Under the pieces are notes generated by a model, which made no database searches, was not told where the DNA came from, and saw nothing but the letters and a program-made list of their open reading frames with translations. Positions 8,488 through 17,644 of a stretch of 64,000 bases of DNA are shown here, piece by piece (position 1 is the stretch's first letter; each line of letters opens with the position of its first letter). The position numbers and the translations under genes are program-made. Location of the stretch: positions 5,768,501 to 5,832,500 of the forward strand of contig NZ_CP125377.1 in NCBI RefSeq assembly GCF_034008315.1. Direction: 5' to 3'. The DNA comes from Pseudomonas sp. P8_241. Its GTDB lineage: Bacteria; Pseudomonadota; Gammaproteobacteria; Pseudomonadales; Pseudomonadaceae.

Positions 8488-9042
8488 TCACTTGATCAAC
8501 ATCTCCCCCGCCACCGCCGAACGCGTGGCTTTGCCACAGAGTTGCTCAACCAGCACCAAGGCAAACGCCAATGCCGCGCCCGAGCCTTGGGCGGTGATGC
8601 AGTTACCGTCGACCACCACCGGCTGATCGACGAAGTTACAGCCCGACAGCTGATGACTGGCCGAAGGCAGGCATGTCATGCGCCGTTGCCGCAATACCCC
8701 AAAGGCTTGCAGCGCCACCGCAGGTGCTTCGGCAATTGCTGCGAACAGTCGACCGGCGGCGGCCTGGTCCTTGATCAATTGCTGCACGGGCTGGTGCGCC
8801 GCCAGATGTTGCGCACCCACCGCACCGCCTGGCAGGGCGATCAGGTCAAAAGGCTGGGCCAGCAAATCCACCAACATCGCATCGCAGGTCAGGCGGGTGC
8901 CGCGGGCGCAGGTGAGCATGCGTCGCCCCTCGATGCTTGCCACCACCACTTCAACCTGGGCGCGGCGGAGCACATCGATCAAGGTCACGACTTGCAGGTC
9001 ATCAACACCCTCGGCGAGGGCAATCAAGGCACGAAAGGTCAT
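8488..9042 (-). CDS. DJ-1/PfpI-family protein lacking the nucleophilic cysteine
   Basis: This 184-residue protein has the DJ-1/PfpI fold: FRALIALAEGVDDLQ at the N-terminus, PGG at 71-73 and the nucleophile-elbow segment at 101-107. Where DJ-1 and YajL have Cys in AIC-x-x-P, this protein has Ala104 (AAIAEAP). The acidic partner residue (Glu18 of DJ-1) aligns with Asp. The length is normal and the frame intact, so the change is not an obvious artefact. A glyoxalase or deglycase activity relying on that cysteine is therefore unlikely; a chaperone-like or binding role cannot be excluded. It is convergent with the MFS gene. Confidence 0.85.
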   Translation of the reverse strand: MTFRALIALAEGVDDLQVVTLIDVLRRAQVEVVVASIEGRRMLTCARGTRLTCDAMLVDLLAQPFDLIALPGGAVGAQHLAAHQPVQQLIKDQAAAGRLFAAIAEAPAVALQAFGVLRQRRMTCLPSASHQLSGCNFVDQPVVVDGNCITAQGSGAALAFALVLVEQLCGKATRSAVAGEMLIK

Positions 9043-9111
9043 GGGCTACGATCCACAAAATGATTCTTAAAGCGTAGTCAGCTTTCGTGCCCTCTGTTTC
9101 TGGTCCGGCCG

Positions 9112-9558
9112 TTACTTGATGTAAAGCTGAGTAGACAGCGTATTGCCCGGTGCATTGAGCGAGGTGTTGCTGAAGCTGAAAGTGCCTTCCTGTTTGCCCG
9201 CGAGATCGAAGGCATATAAATAGCCGACGGTTTTTTCTCCGGGGGTGCAGGTGGTCAGGTTTCCATTCCTGAAAGCACAGACCGGCGTGCGGGTGCCATT
9301 CACTTCGAAGCCGTCCAGCGCGACACGGGGCTCGCGGCCGTAACCGACTTCCAGCACGTAAACAAGGATGTTCGATCCGCTGTGGTCACAACGCGTCTGT
9401 TTTTGTCCCTCGTCGATACTTTCGACGCCGCAGGAAGGCGAAGCGACCTTGAGCACCTTCACTTCACTCAAGGGCGGGGCCGATGCCGCCTTGGCCACTT
9501 GAGTCCCGAGAAACAACGCCATCAGTACGCCAAATACGCCAGCCAGACGCTTTTTCAT
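9112..9558 (-). CDS. Small secreted protein, possibly DUF4879
   Basis: This 148-residue protein begins with a signal peptide (MKKRLAGVFGVLMALFLGTQVAKA, cleavage predicted after AKA at about residue 24). The mature part is rich in beta-strand-like segments and has four cysteines that could form two disulfides. I recognise it only tentatively as a DUF4879 (YolA-like) protein. Its function is unknown. The longer open frame adds 75 residues without coding character, so the ATG at 9558, preceded by a purine-rich site, was taken. It is divergent from the purine permease. Confidence 0.75.
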   Translation of the reverse strand: MKKRLAGVFGVLMALFLGTQVAKAASAPPLSEVKVLKVASPSCGVESIDEGQKQTRCDHSGSNILVYVLEVGYGREPRVALDGFEVNGTRTPVCAFRNGNLTTCTPGEKTVGYLYAFDLAGKQEGTFSFSNTSLNAPGNTLSTQLYIK

Positions 9559-9781
9559 CCAGGACCTGTCCACCTCAAAAAACCAGCGCGCAGTATGGCG
9601 CACTTGGCTTTGTCGCAAAACATCGACGACGATCACCGCCATAAGCAGCCATAACCCCACGCGACTGGTATGATGCGCGGCTTTTTCCGACCCACAGTAT
9701 TTTTCAGGCGCGTTCTGCGGTCTGTGCTTTGCTGTTGAGGTCGATACATTCACGGCGCCCGGCGCGCCACGGGGAGCAGAC

Positions 9782-11077
9782 ATGCTGGAAAGGCTGTTTC
9801 AACTCAAGGCACATAACACCAATGTACGCACCGAGATTCTCGCGGGCGTCACGACCTTTTTGGCCATGGCCTACATTCTGTTCGTCAATCCGAGCATCCT
9901 CGGCGAGACCGGCATGGACAAGGGCGCGGTGTTCGTCGCCACCTGCCTGGCAGCCGCCATTGGCTCCACGGTCATGGGCCTGATCGCCAACTACCCGATC
10001 GCCCTTGCACCGGGCATGGGCCTGAACGCCTTCTTCACTTATACCGTGGTCCTGCACATGGGCCATACCTGGCAAGTGGCGCTGGGCGCGGTGTTCATCT
10101 CGGCGGTGTGCTTCTTCCTGCTGTCGATCTTCCGCATCCGCGAATGGATCATCAACAGTATCCCGCTGCCGCTGCGCTCGGCGATTGCCGCCGGTATCGG
10201 GCTGTTCCTGGCCCTGATTGCCCTGCACAACGCCGGCATTGTTGTCAGCAACTCGGCGACCATGGTCGGCCTCGGCGACCTGAAACAGCCGGCGCCGATC
10301 CTCGCCACCCTCGGCTTTGCCCTGATCGTCGCCCTTGAAGCCCTGGCCGTGCGCGGTGCGGTGCTGATCGGTATTCTGGTGGTCACCATCATTTCCATCG
10401 TCATGGGCTTCACCCCGTTCGGCGGCGTGATGTCGATGCCGCCATCCCTGGCGCCGACGTTCCTGCAACTGGACATCAAAGGTGCGCTGGACATCGGTCT
10501 GGTCAGCGTGATTTTCGCCTTCCTGTTCGTCGACCTGTTCGACAACTCCGGCACCCTCATCGGCGTGGCCAAGCGCGCTGGATTGATGGGCAAGGACGGC
10601 CACATGCCGAAAATGGGCCGTGCGCTGATCGCCGACAGTACCGCTGCAATGGCCGGTTCCCTGCTGGGCACCTCGACCACCACCAGCTACATTGAGTCCG
10701 CTGCCGGCGTAAGTGCCGGGGGCCGCACCGGCCTGACCGCTATCGTCGTGGCGATCCTGTTCCTGTTGGCGCTGTTCTTCTCGCCACTGGCCGCCAGCGT
10801 TCCAGCCTTCGCCACTGCACCGGCCCTGCTGTTCGTCGCCGTGCTGATGACATCCGGCCTGGCCGAAATAGACTGGGACGACATCACCGTCGCTGCACCT
10901 GTCGTGATCACCGCGCTGGCCATGCCGTTCACTTACTCCATCGCTAACGGCATCGCCTTCGGTTTCATTGCCTGGACCGCCATCAAGCTGATGTCCGGTC
11001 GTGGTCGCGAGCTGAACCCGGCGCTGGTGATCCTGTCGATTCTGTTTGTGATCAAACTCGGTTGGTTCAACGCATGA
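9782..11077 (+). CDS. NCS2-family purine permease (AdeP/GhxP branch)
   Basis: This 431-residue inner-membrane protein is a proton symporter of adenine, guanine or hypoxanthine by family. It shows the AzgA-type motifs [26 protein letters not shown] and [14 protein letters not shown], which carry substrate-contact residues, and about thirteen hydrophobic segments. A GGGGAGCAG ribosome-binding site precedes the ATG. The last codons overlap trmA by four bases (ATGA at 11074-11077). The preferred purine cannot be told from the sequence. Confidence 0.92.
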   Translation: MLERLFQLKAHNTNVRTEILAGVTTFLAMAYILFVNPSILGETGMDKGAVFVATCLAAAIGSTVMGLIANYPIALAPGMGLNAFFTYTVVLHMGHTWQVALGAVFISAVCFFLLSIFRIREWIINSIPLPLRSAIAAGIGLFLALIALHNAGIVVSNSATMVGLGDLKQPAPILATLGFALIVALEALAVRGAVLIGILVVTIISIVMGFTPFGGVMSMPPSLAPTFLQLDIKGALDIGLVSVIFAFLFVDLFDNSGTLIGVAKRAGLMGKDGHMPKMGRALIADSTAAMAGSLLGTSTTTSYIESAAGVSAGGRTGLTAIVVAILFLLALFFSPLAASVPAFATAPALLFVAVLMTSGLAEIDWDDITVAAPVVITALAMPFTYSIANGIAFGFIAWTAIKLMSGRGRELNPALVILSILFVIKLGWFNA

Positions 11078-12153
11078 CTTTTGATTCCCAGGCTTACGCC
11101 ACTCAACTCGAAGAGAAGGTCACGCGCTTGCGGGACCTGCTGGCCCCGTTTGATGCGCCGGAGCCGGCCGTATTCGACTCGCCGTTGCAGAACTTCCGCC
11201 TGCGCGCTGAGTTCCGCCTGTGGCGCGAAGCCGGCGAACGTCATTACGCGATGTTTTCCCAGGAAGACAAACGCACGCCAATCCTGATCGAAGAGTTCCC
11301 GATTGCCAGCCTGCGCATCAACCAGTTGATGCCGCAGCTAAAGGCAGCGTGGCAAGCGAGTGCGCCGCTGAGCCACAAGTTGTTCCAGGTGGAGTTCCTG
11401 ACCACCCTGGCTGGCGATGCGATGATCACTCTTTGCTATCACCGTCCACTGGACGAGCACTGGCACGCGGCGGCCACGAAGCTGGCGGCCGAGCTGAATG
11501 TCAGCATCATCGGCCGTTCCAAGGGCAAGCGCGAAGTCATCGGGCACGATTACGTGGTCGAAAAGCTGGAAGTCTGCGGCCGCACTTTCAGCTATCGCCA
11601 GCCGGAAGGCGCGTTCACCCAGCCCAACGGCACGGTAAACCAGAAGATGCTCAATTGGGCATTCGATGCGCTTGGCGATCGCTCCGATGATTTGCTGGAG
11701 CTGTATTGCGGCAACGGCAACTTCACCCTGCCGCTCGCCACCCGCGTGCGCAAGGCGCTGGCCACCGAAATCAGCAAGACCTCGGTCAACGCGGCCTTGA
11801 GCAATCTCAGCGAAAATGCTGTGGATAATGTCACCCTGGTGCGTTTGTCCGCCGAAGAGCTGACCGAAGCCCTGAACGAAGTTCGTCCTTTCCGGCGCCT
11901 GCACGGCATCGACCTCAAGAGCTATGAGTTCGGCAGCGTGTTCGTCGACCCACCGCGCGCCGGCATGGACCCGGACACCTGCGAGCTGACCCGACGCTTC
12001 GACAACATCCTGTACATCTCCTGCAATCCGGAGACCCTGGCAGCCAACATCGCCCAACTGCACGACACCCACCGCATCACCCGATGCGCGATGTTCGACC
12101 AGTTCCCGTGGACTCATCACATGGAATCCGGGGTGATGCTGACCCGGCGTTGA
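11074..12153 (+). CDS. trmA: tRNA (uracil-54-C5)-methyltransferase TrmA
   Basis: This 359-residue enzyme makes 5-methyluridine at position 54 of the T-loop of tRNA. The SAM motif ELYCGNGNF is at about 209-217, the catalytic nucleophile is Cys317 in SCNPETL, and the general base is Glu351 in MESGVML; these match Cys324 and Glu358 of E. coli. The start lies inside the end of the purine permease gene (ATGA overlap), which points to translational coupling. A terminator follows at once. Confidence 0.96.
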   Translation: MTFDSQAYATQLEEKVTRLRDLLAPFDAPEPAVFDSPLQNFRLRAEFRLWREAGERHYAMFSQEDKRTPILIEEFPIASLRINQLMPQLKAAWQASAPLSHKLFQVEFLTTLAGDAMITLCYHRPLDEHWHAAATKLAAELNVSIIGRSKGKREVIGHDYVVEKLEVCGRTFSYRQPEGAFTQPNGTVNQKMLNWAFDALGDRSDDLLELYCGNGNFTLPLATRVRKALATEISKTSVNAALSNLSENAVDNVTLVRLSAEELTEALNEVRPFRRLHGIDLKSYEFGSVFVDPPRAGMDPDTCELTRRFDNILYISCNPETLAANIAQLHDTHRITRCAMFDQFPWTHHMESGVMLTRR

Positions 12154-12170
12154 GTGCATCTGCAAGACGC

Positions 12171-12197
12171 AAAAACCGTCCTCGTGACGGTTTTTTT
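12171..12197 (+). terminator. Intrinsic terminator after trmA
   Basis: A hairpin with arms AAACCGTC/GACGGTTT is followed by a T-run ending at 12197, 18 bases after the trmA stop codon. Confidence 0.9.
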
Positions 12198-12264
12198 GTA
12201 TTCGTAGGTTTGGCGCTGATAAATACTGGGTCGAATACTTCATCTACCCCCGGTGTAACCCATC

Positions 12265-13176
12265 ATGCAGCGACATTTCGACGATCTACAGCTGGGCAGC
12301 ATCGAGCTGTTTTGCCTGGCCGCCGAGGCTGGCAGCTTCACCGCGGCGGCGCTGGTGGCAGGGGTAACACCGGCCGCGGTGAGCCGTTCAGTGTCACGCA
12401 TGGAGGAGCGCCTTGGCGTGCGCTTGTTCGCCCGCACCACGCGCAGCGTCAAATTGACCGACAGTGGCCGCCGTTATTACGAAGAATGCCGCCAGGCTCT
12501 GGCACAACTGGTCGAGGCCCAGCGTGAGGTCATGGGTCAACAGCAAGAGCCATCAGGAACCTTGCGCATCAGTATTCCGACCACCTACGCACACCATCGA
12601 ATTCTGCCGCTGCTGCCCGAATTCCGGGCGAGGTTCCCGGCTGTGAAAGTCGAGTCGCACATCAGCAATCGCAACATCGATTTCGTCGGTGAAGGCTACG
12701 ACATGGCAATTCGCGTGCGAGCCATCCCGGATTCCGGTCTGATCGCCCGGCATCTGGAAGACGCCGCACTGGTGGTGGTCGCCAGCGCGGATTACTTGAA
12801 ACGTAACGGTACTCCGCAAACCCTCGGCGATCTTGAGCAACACGAATGCATTCAGTACGAATTGCCCAGCAGTGGTCGGCGTATTGCCTGGCTGTTCAAT
12901 GATGCCGGCGTACAACGGGAGATTCTGGCCGAGGGCAACCTCAGTTGCTCCGACGACGTACTGGGTGGCGTGACCCTGGCCAAATACGGCGCCGGATTGT
13001 TCCAGACCTACCGCTTTATCGTGGAAAAGGAACTGGCCGATGGCTCGCTGCTGGAAGTGCTCAAGCCTTATGGCGGGTGCTCACGGCCATTTACCCTGCT
13101 CTACCCGCAAAGCCGTCACGTGCCGCTGCGGTTGAGGGCGTTCATCGACTTCCTCGTAGAGCATTTACCGCGTTAG
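12265..13176 (+). CDS. LysR-family transcriptional regulator
   Basis: This 303-residue protein has an N-terminal winged helix-turn-helix (about 10-68; FCLAAEAGSFTAAALVAGVTPAAVSRSVSRME) and a C-terminal periplasmic-binding-like effector domain. It belongs to the large CrgA/YafC-like branch, whose members have varied targets. It has its own promoter region after the trmA terminator. It lies 140 bp upstream of, and on the same strand as, the quinate genes, but a TetR gene is the better candidate for their control. Target and ligand are unknown. Confidence 0.9.
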   Translation: MQRHFDDLQLGSIELFCLAAEAGSFTAAALVAGVTPAAVSRSVSRMEERLGVRLFARTTRSVKLTDSGRRYYEECRQALAQLVEAQREVMGQQQEPSGTLRISIPTTYAHHRILPLLPEFRARFPAVKVESHISNRNIDFVGEGYDMAIRVRAIPDSGLIARHLEDAALVVVASADYLKRNGTPQTLGDLEQHECIQYELPSSGRRIAWLFNDAGVQREILAEGNLSCSDDVLGGVTLAKYGAGLFQTYRFIVEKELADGSLLEVLKPYGGCSRPFTLLYPQSRHVPLRLRAFIDFLVEHLPR

Positions 13177-13238
13177 CCGCTGAAAGTGTCCGATCACCGC
13201 CCACAAACAGCCAGCGTGCAGTCACTTCAATTGACCGA

Positions 13239-13252
13239 ATTAACCAGTTAGT
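13239..13252. promoter_or_regulatory. Putative TetR operator in the aroQ promoter
   Basis: The sequence ATTAAC-CA-GTTAGT matches the ideal palindrome ACTAAC-N2-GTTAGT in 11 of 12 arm positions. It sits between a TTGACC (13231-13236) and a TACAAT (13252-13257) that could be the -35 and -10 elements. A near-identical site lies at 17645-17658 in the quiC/MFS promoter region. Confidence 0.6.
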
Positions 13253-13316
13253 ACAATTTATCTCCACAGGCTGAAACATACGGCCGAATCCAAAAATAAT
13301 AAGTGGAGAAATTGCG

Positions 13317-13757
13317 ATGCCCCCTATCGTTCTGGTGCTCAACGGCCCGAACCTGAACCTGCTCGGCACCCGTGAACCGGCAACTTACGGCCACGAAACC
13401 CTGGCAGACATTTCGGTCCTGTGCGCACGTACCGCCGAAGAGTTCGGCCTGGCAGTGGAGTTTCGCCAGACTAACCATGAAGGTGAATTGCTCGACTGGA
13501 TTCACGCCGCCCGCGGACGCTGTGCCGGGATCGTCATCAACCCTGCCGCGTGGACCCACACTTCCGTCGCCATTCGCGACGCCCTCGTCGCCAGCGAACT
13601 GCCGGTGATCGAAGTGCACCTGTCCAACGTCCACGCCCGCGAGCCCTTCCGCCACCACTCTTTTGTATCCGCCATTGCGACCGCTGTCATGGCCGGTTTC
13701 GGCAGCCACGGCTATCGCCTGGCGCTGGAGCATTTCAGTCAGCGTTTGAAGGGGTGA
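13317..13757 (+). CDS. aroQ: Type II 3-dehydroquinate dehydratase
   Basis: This 146-residue dodecamer-type enzyme interconverts 3-dehydroquinate and 3-dehydroshikimate. Active-site residues are visible: Arg19 and Tyr24 in TREPATYG, Asn75 in INPAAWTH, His101 in EVHLSN, and Arg112 in the REPFRHHS segment. It is followed 5 bp later by a quinate/shikimate dehydrogenase gene and shares a putative operator with quiC and an MFS gene. In this setting it most likely works in quinate breakdown rather than in aromatic synthesis. Confidence 0.95.
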   Translation: MPPIVLVLNGPNLNLLGTREPATYGHETLADISVLCARTAEEFGLAVEFRQTNHEGELLDWIHAARGRCAGIVINPAAWTHTSVAIRDALVASELPVIEVHLSNVHAREPFRHHSFVSAIATAVMAGFGSHGYRLALEHFSQRLKG

Positions 13758-13762
13758 CTACC

Positions 13763-14617
13763 GTGACTCAGAACTCCGCGATCCTGGCCGGGCTGATCGG
13801 CGCCGGCATTCAGGCCTCCCGCACACCAGCGTTGCACGAGCACGAAGGCGACGCCCAAGGGCTGCGTTATCTCTATCGCCTGATTGACCTTGATCAGTTG
13901 AAACTCGACAGCAATGCCCTGCCCGACCTGTTAATGGCTGCCGAGCGGATGAACTACACCGGGTTGAACATCACCTTTCCGTGCAAACAGGCGATCATCC
14001 CGCTGCTCGACGAACTGTCGCCGGAAGCCCGCGGTATCGGTGCGGTCAACACCGTGGTGCTGAAAGACGGCAAGCGCATCGGCCACAACACCGATTGCCT
14101 GGGATTTGCCGAGGGTTTTCGTCGCGGTTTGAAGGGTGTTGCCGTTGAGCGCGTGGTCCAAATGGGCGCCGGCGGTGCAGGTGCAGCGGTGGCTCACGCG
14201 TTGTTGAGCGAGGGCGTACAACAGCTGAGCATTTTTGACGTGGATATCCGCCGCGCCCAGGATCTGGCTGACAATCTCAATCAGCATTTCGGCGTGGCAC
14301 GAGCGGTGGCCGGGTATGACCTGTCAACCGCCATGGCTCAGGCTGACGGTTTGGTGAACACCACGCCGATGGGCATGAAAAAACTGCCGGGCATGCCGGT
14401 GCCAGTCGAGCTGCTGCGAGCCGAACTGTGGGTGGCGGAAATCGTCTACTTCCCGTTGGAGACCGAATTGCTGCGCAACGCCCGTGCATTGGGTTGCCGG
14501 ACTTTGGATGGCGGCAACATGGCGGTGTTTCAGGCGGTGAAGGCGTTCGAATTGTTCAGCGGTGTGGTGCCGGATGTCCAGCGAATGCTTGAGCATTTCC
14601 AGAGCATGAATGACTGA
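13763..14617 (+). CDS. Quinate/shikimate dehydrogenase (AroE family)
   Basis: This 284-residue enzyme oxidises quinate or shikimate to the 3-dehydro form. Catalytic Lys75 (TFPCKQ), Asn96 and Asp111 (HNTDCLGF) are present, and the nucleotide-binding GAGGAG is at 135-140. The carboxylate-binding pair is Ser19-x-Thr21 rather than the Ser-x-Ser of biosynthetic AroE, and acidic residues (Asp159, Asp161) follow the second beta-strand where NADP-dependent AroE has Asn-Arg-Thr. Both features favour an NAD-dependent catabolic quinate/shikimate dehydrogenase. The GTG at 13763 has AAGGGG upstream; another in-frame GTG at 13754 overlaps the aroQ stop. Confidence 0.88.
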   Translation: MTQNSAILAGLIGAGIQASRTPALHEHEGDAQGLRYLYRLIDLDQLKLDSNALPDLLMAAERMNYTGLNITFPCKQAIIPLLDELSPEARGIGAVNTVVLKDGKRIGHNTDCLGFAEGFRRGLKGVAVERVVQMGAGGAGAAVAHALLSEGVQQLSIFDVDIRRAQDLADNLNQHFGVARAVAGYDLSTAMAQADGLVNTTPMGMKKLPGMPVPVELLRAELWVAEIVYFPLETELLRNARALGCRTLDGGNMAVFQAVKAFELFSGVVPDVQRMLEHFQSMND

Positions 14618-14636
14618 AGCGCCAACCTGCTTTTAC

Positions 14637-14714
14637 GTAGGAGCCGGCTTGCTGGCGAAGCAGGCGATGCGGTGAATCAGGTCAGCCGCCTTCGCTGGCA
14701 AGCCAGCTCCTACA
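14637..14714. repeat. REPIN, GTAGGAGC family
   Basis: Inverted REP cores GTAGGAGCCGGCTTGCTGGC and GCTGGCAAGCCAGCTCCTAC flank a variable centre. The element sits between the convergent dehydrogenase and TetR genes, where no other terminator is seen. Confidence 0.9.
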
Positions 14715-14753
14715 GAGTGTTGCGTGAATGCGATTGGTTGAGAACCAGGACAA

Positions 14754-15431
14754 TCAAGCCTGCAGGTAGCGCAAAACCGACTCGCAAATCATCTCGCGAT
14801 GACGCTGTTTGACAGCCTCGTCCGGCAGATCGATCTGAAAAATCTCCCCCACGGTATGGCGGTTCGAAACCCGATAGAAGCAGAACGAACTGATCAGCAG
14901 ATGCACATCCAGCGGCACCAGGCCCGCGCGGAAGACACCCTCTTCAACACCCCGGCGCAGAATCACATCGAGTGAATCGAGCACGGTGTTGTTCATCGCC
15001 CTGATCGCCTCGGAACGCTTTACAAACTCGGCGTTGTGGATGTTCTCGATGCTGACAATCCGCACGAAATCCACGTTGCGGTCGTGGTGATCGAAGGTGA
15101 ATTCAACCATCCGCCGAATGGCATCCACCGGCGCCAGCTCGGTCAGGTGCAAACGGCTTTCGGTGTTGCGGATGTCGCCGTAAAGCTTCTCCAGCACCTC
15201 AACGTAGAGCTGTTCCTTACTGCCGAAGTAGTAATAGATCATGCGCTTGGAGGTGTGAATGCGCTCGGCGATGGCGTCGACACGAGCACCGGACAACCCC
15301 TGCTGGACGAACTCGACGATCGCCTCTTGCAGGATGTTCTCGCGGGTCTTTTCCGGGTTGTTCTTGCGACTCTTGCGCGGCTCGGCAACGGGCTGGTCGG
15401 GCACTGAAGAGAGTTCTGAAATTGTTGTCAT
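14754..15431 (-). CDS. TetR-family regulator, likely of quinate genes
   Basis: This 225-residue protein has a basic N-terminal arm (residues 18-30), a helix-turn-helix at about 48-72 (ARVDAIAERIHTSKRMIYYYFGSK) and a helical ligand domain. It lies 102 bp downstream of quiC on the same strand, so it may be cotranscribed with it, and is convergent with the dehydrogenase gene. A 14-bp palindrome shared by the promoters of aroQ and of quiC/MFS is a good candidate for its operator. The inducer is not known; quinate, shikimate or protocatechuate would fit. Confidence 0.88.
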   Translation of the reverse strand: MTTISELSSVPDQPVAEPRKSRKNNPEKTRENILQEAIVEFVQQGLSGARVDAIAERIHTSKRMIYYYFGSKEQLYVEVLEKLYGDIRNTESRLHLTELAPVDAIRRMVEFTFDHHDRNVDFVRIVSIENIHNAEFVKRSEAIRAMNNTVLDSLDVILRRGVEEGVFRAGLVPLDVHLLISSFCFYRVSNRHTVGEIFQIDLPDEAVKQRHREMICESVLRYLQA

Positions 15432-15533
15432 CGCGGGCTCACGGCCATCACTGCACAGGCGGCGATTATGGGCTGCGCGGCACAGTGAAGGAAGCCGCGC
15501 AGCAGCGCTTTTGTTACCGTGATTACGATTTCC

Positions 15534-17435
15534 CTACAACTTTGCCTGACGTACGGCGCCGCTTCGGGATTTGGCCATGGCCGCCAAACGCACGGCTACG
15601 TTGGCCGCACCGTAGCCGGCGTAACCATTCTTGCGCTGGATGATCTCGAAGAAGAACCGCCCTTCGAACGGCTCGGTGTACACGTGGAACAGCTCGCCGC
15701 CCTGGGCATCGCGGTCGTACAGCACGTTGTAGTACGCCAGTTCGCTGAGGAACTCATCGTCGAAATCGAAGCGCGCCGCCAGGTCATCGTAATAATTTAG
15801 CGGGATGTCCAGCAGCGGCACACCCGCCTCTTTCGCCCGGCTGACCTGGGCAAAGATATCGTCACAATCAAACGCAATGTGATGCACCCCGGAGCCGCGA
15901 TAACTCGACAGCGCGTGTGAGATCGCAGTGTTGCGGTTCTCGGAAATGTTCAGCGGCAGGCGGATCGAACTGTCCCGGCTGCGCAGTGCCCGACTCTTCA
16001 CCAGACCATAGGGATCGGGCAACACCACTTCGTCATCGGCCTCGAAATCCAGCAGGCTCTTGTAAAACAGCACCCAGCTGTCGAGGCTGTCGGCGGGCAA
16101 TGCCATGGCCATGTGATCGATGCGCTTGAGCCCTCCGCTGACCAGCGCTTGCGGGGACAGGTTGAAGTCGGTGCCATAGACATCGGCATCCTGATCCACC
16201 AGGTAAATCAGGCTGCCATCGGGTGCGCGCACGGCGGCGAGCTCCAGTTCATTGGGGCCGACCAGCCCGCGATACGGCTGACCTTTGTAAGCCACGGCCC
16301 GAGCCAGCGCACTGCTGCTGTCCTTGACCCGTACGGCGGTAGCACACAGCGAAGGACCGTGAGCCTCGAAGAAACTGTGCGCAAACGAGTACGGTTCAGA
16401 GTTGAGGATCAGGTTGATATCGCCTTGGCGAAACAGGCTGACGCTTTTGGAACGATGTTGCCCGGCTTTGGCGAACCCCAAGCGTTCCAGCCAATGGGAA
16501 AGCTTGGCGCCGAGACTTTCGTCCACTGCGAATTCGAGAAACTCGATACCGTTGTATTCGCTGGCCTTGGGCGTTTCAAAGAGAATTTCGCTGTTGCTCG
16601 CAGGCTGGGCTTCCATGGCCAGGCGTTCGCGGGTTTTTTCTTCCAGATACAGCAACGAACGCAATCCATCGGCGGCGTTGGCCCGAGGTGGCGCGGCGCG
16701 GAAGCCGTCGTTGAAGATTTCCAGCGATAGCGGCCCGGTGTAGCCACTCTTGATGATCGGTGCGAGAAAGCCTGGCAGATCGAATTCACCCTGGCCCGGG
16801 AAGCAGCGGAAATGTCGGCTCCACTCCAGTACATCCATGGCCAGAATCGGCGCGTCGGCCATTTGCACGAAGAAGATCTTGTCGCCGGGAATATCGGCGA
16901 TGGCACTCGGATCCCCCTTGAGCGACAGCGTGTGGAAGCTGTCGAGCAGCACGCCGAGGTTGGGATGATCGGCCTGGCGCACGATGTTCCACACTTGCTG
17001 CCAAGTGTTCACATGCCGCCCCCAGGCGAGCGCTTCGTAACCGATGCGCAGCCCACGGGCACCAGCGTGCTCGGCCAGCAAACGCAAATCGTCGACTAAA
17101 ATCTGTTCATCACCCATGGAGTCGGCCGAGGCGTTACTGCACACCAACACCAAGTCAGTGCCTAGTTCCTGCATCAGGTCGAACTTGCGTTCGGCCCGTT
17201 CCAGGTTGCGTGCCAATCGATCACGGCGGCAACCCTCGAAATCGCGGAACGGTTGAAACAGGGTGATGGCGATCCCGAGATCGGCGCACATCTGTTTAAT
17301 TTCCCGAGGGCTGCCGTCGTAGTAGAGAAGGTCGTTCTCGAAAATTTCGACGCCGTCGAAACCGGCGGCGGCAATGGCTTCGAGTTTTTCCGGCAGGGTA
17401 CCGCTCAAGGACACGGTGGCAATGGAACGCTGCAT
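15534..17435 (-). CDS. quiC: 3-dehydroshikimate dehydratase QuiC (fused to a VOC domain)
   Basis: This 633-residue protein converts 3-dehydroshikimate to protocatechuate, which feeds the beta-ketoadipate pathway. Residues 1-270 form a sugar-isomerase-like TIM barrel with the metal set Glu134, Asp165, Gln191 and Glu239, and His168 beside them. Residues about 290-620 are a two-lobed VOC module resembling 4-hydroxyphenylpyruvate dioxygenase, with candidate ligands His in RIDHMAM, His in VHHIAF and Glu in FFEIIQ. The same fusion is known from P. putida QuiC1. The C-terminal half has no proven reaction that I know of. Confidence 0.94.
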   Translation of the reverse strand: MQRSIATVSLSGTLPEKLEAIAAAGFDGVEIFENDLLYYDGSPREIKQMCADLGIAITLFQPFRDFEGCRRDRLARNLERAERKFDLMQELGTDLVLVCSNASADSMGDEQILVDDLRLLAEHAGARGLRIGYEALAWGRHVNTWQQVWNIVRQADHPNLGVLLDSFHTLSLKGDPSAIADIPGDKIFFVQMADAPILAMDVLEWSRHFRCFPGQGEFDLPGFLAPIIKSGYTGPLSLEIFNDGFRAAPPRANAADGLRSLLYLEEKTRERLAMEAQPASNSEILFETPKASEYNGIEFLEFAVDESLGAKLSHWLERLGFAKAGQHRSKSVSLFRQGDINLILNSEPYSFAHSFFEAHGPSLCATAVRVKDSSSALARAVAYKGQPYRGLVGPNELELAAVRAPDGSLIYLVDQDADVYGTDFNLSPQALVSGGLKRIDHMAMALPADSLDSWVLFYKSLLDFEADDEVVLPDPYGLVKSRALRSRDSSIRLPLNISENRNTAISHALSSYRGSGVHHIAFDCDDIFAQVSRAKEAGVPLLDIPLNYYDDLAARFDFDDEFLSELAYYNVLYDRDAQGGELFHVYTEPFEGRFFFEIIQRKNGYAGYGAANVAVRLAAMAKSRSGAVRQAKL

Positions 17436-17487
17436 AGTTCGGCTCCCGGTGGAGGCAATCTTGTTAGGGGCGTTGCACGCTTTGTAT

Positions 17488-17581
17488 GTAGGAGCTGGCG
17501 AAGGCTGCGATCTTTTGATGTTGATTTCGGTTGATCGAGGATGGCCAAAATCAAAAGATCGCAGCCTTCGGCAGCTCCTAC
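17488..17581. repeat. Long inverted repeat, separate REP family
   Basis: Two arms of about 31 bases, starting GTAGGAGCTG and running through AAGGCTGCGATCTTTTGAT, are inverted with a single mismatch around a 32-base loop. This is longer and of a different core than the other REPs in the window. Confidence 0.9.
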
Positions 17582-17644
17582 GAGGATAGCGTTTGTCTTG
17601 GGAGAATTATTGGGCTGACAGCGTGACACAGCAATTCAAAGTGT

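Noticed and set aside
9704..10603. 299-codon minus-strand frame across the purine permease gene
   Set aside because: Composition is that of a shadow frame (Gln/Asp/His/Arg-rich), with no ribosome-binding site, and it lies opposite a clear NCS2 permease.
13763..14617. Biosynthetic shikimate dehydrogenase AroE
   Set aside because: Ser-x-Thr in place of Ser-x-Ser, acidic residues at the cofactor-selecting position and the catabolic neighbours favour quinate/shikimate dehydrogenase.
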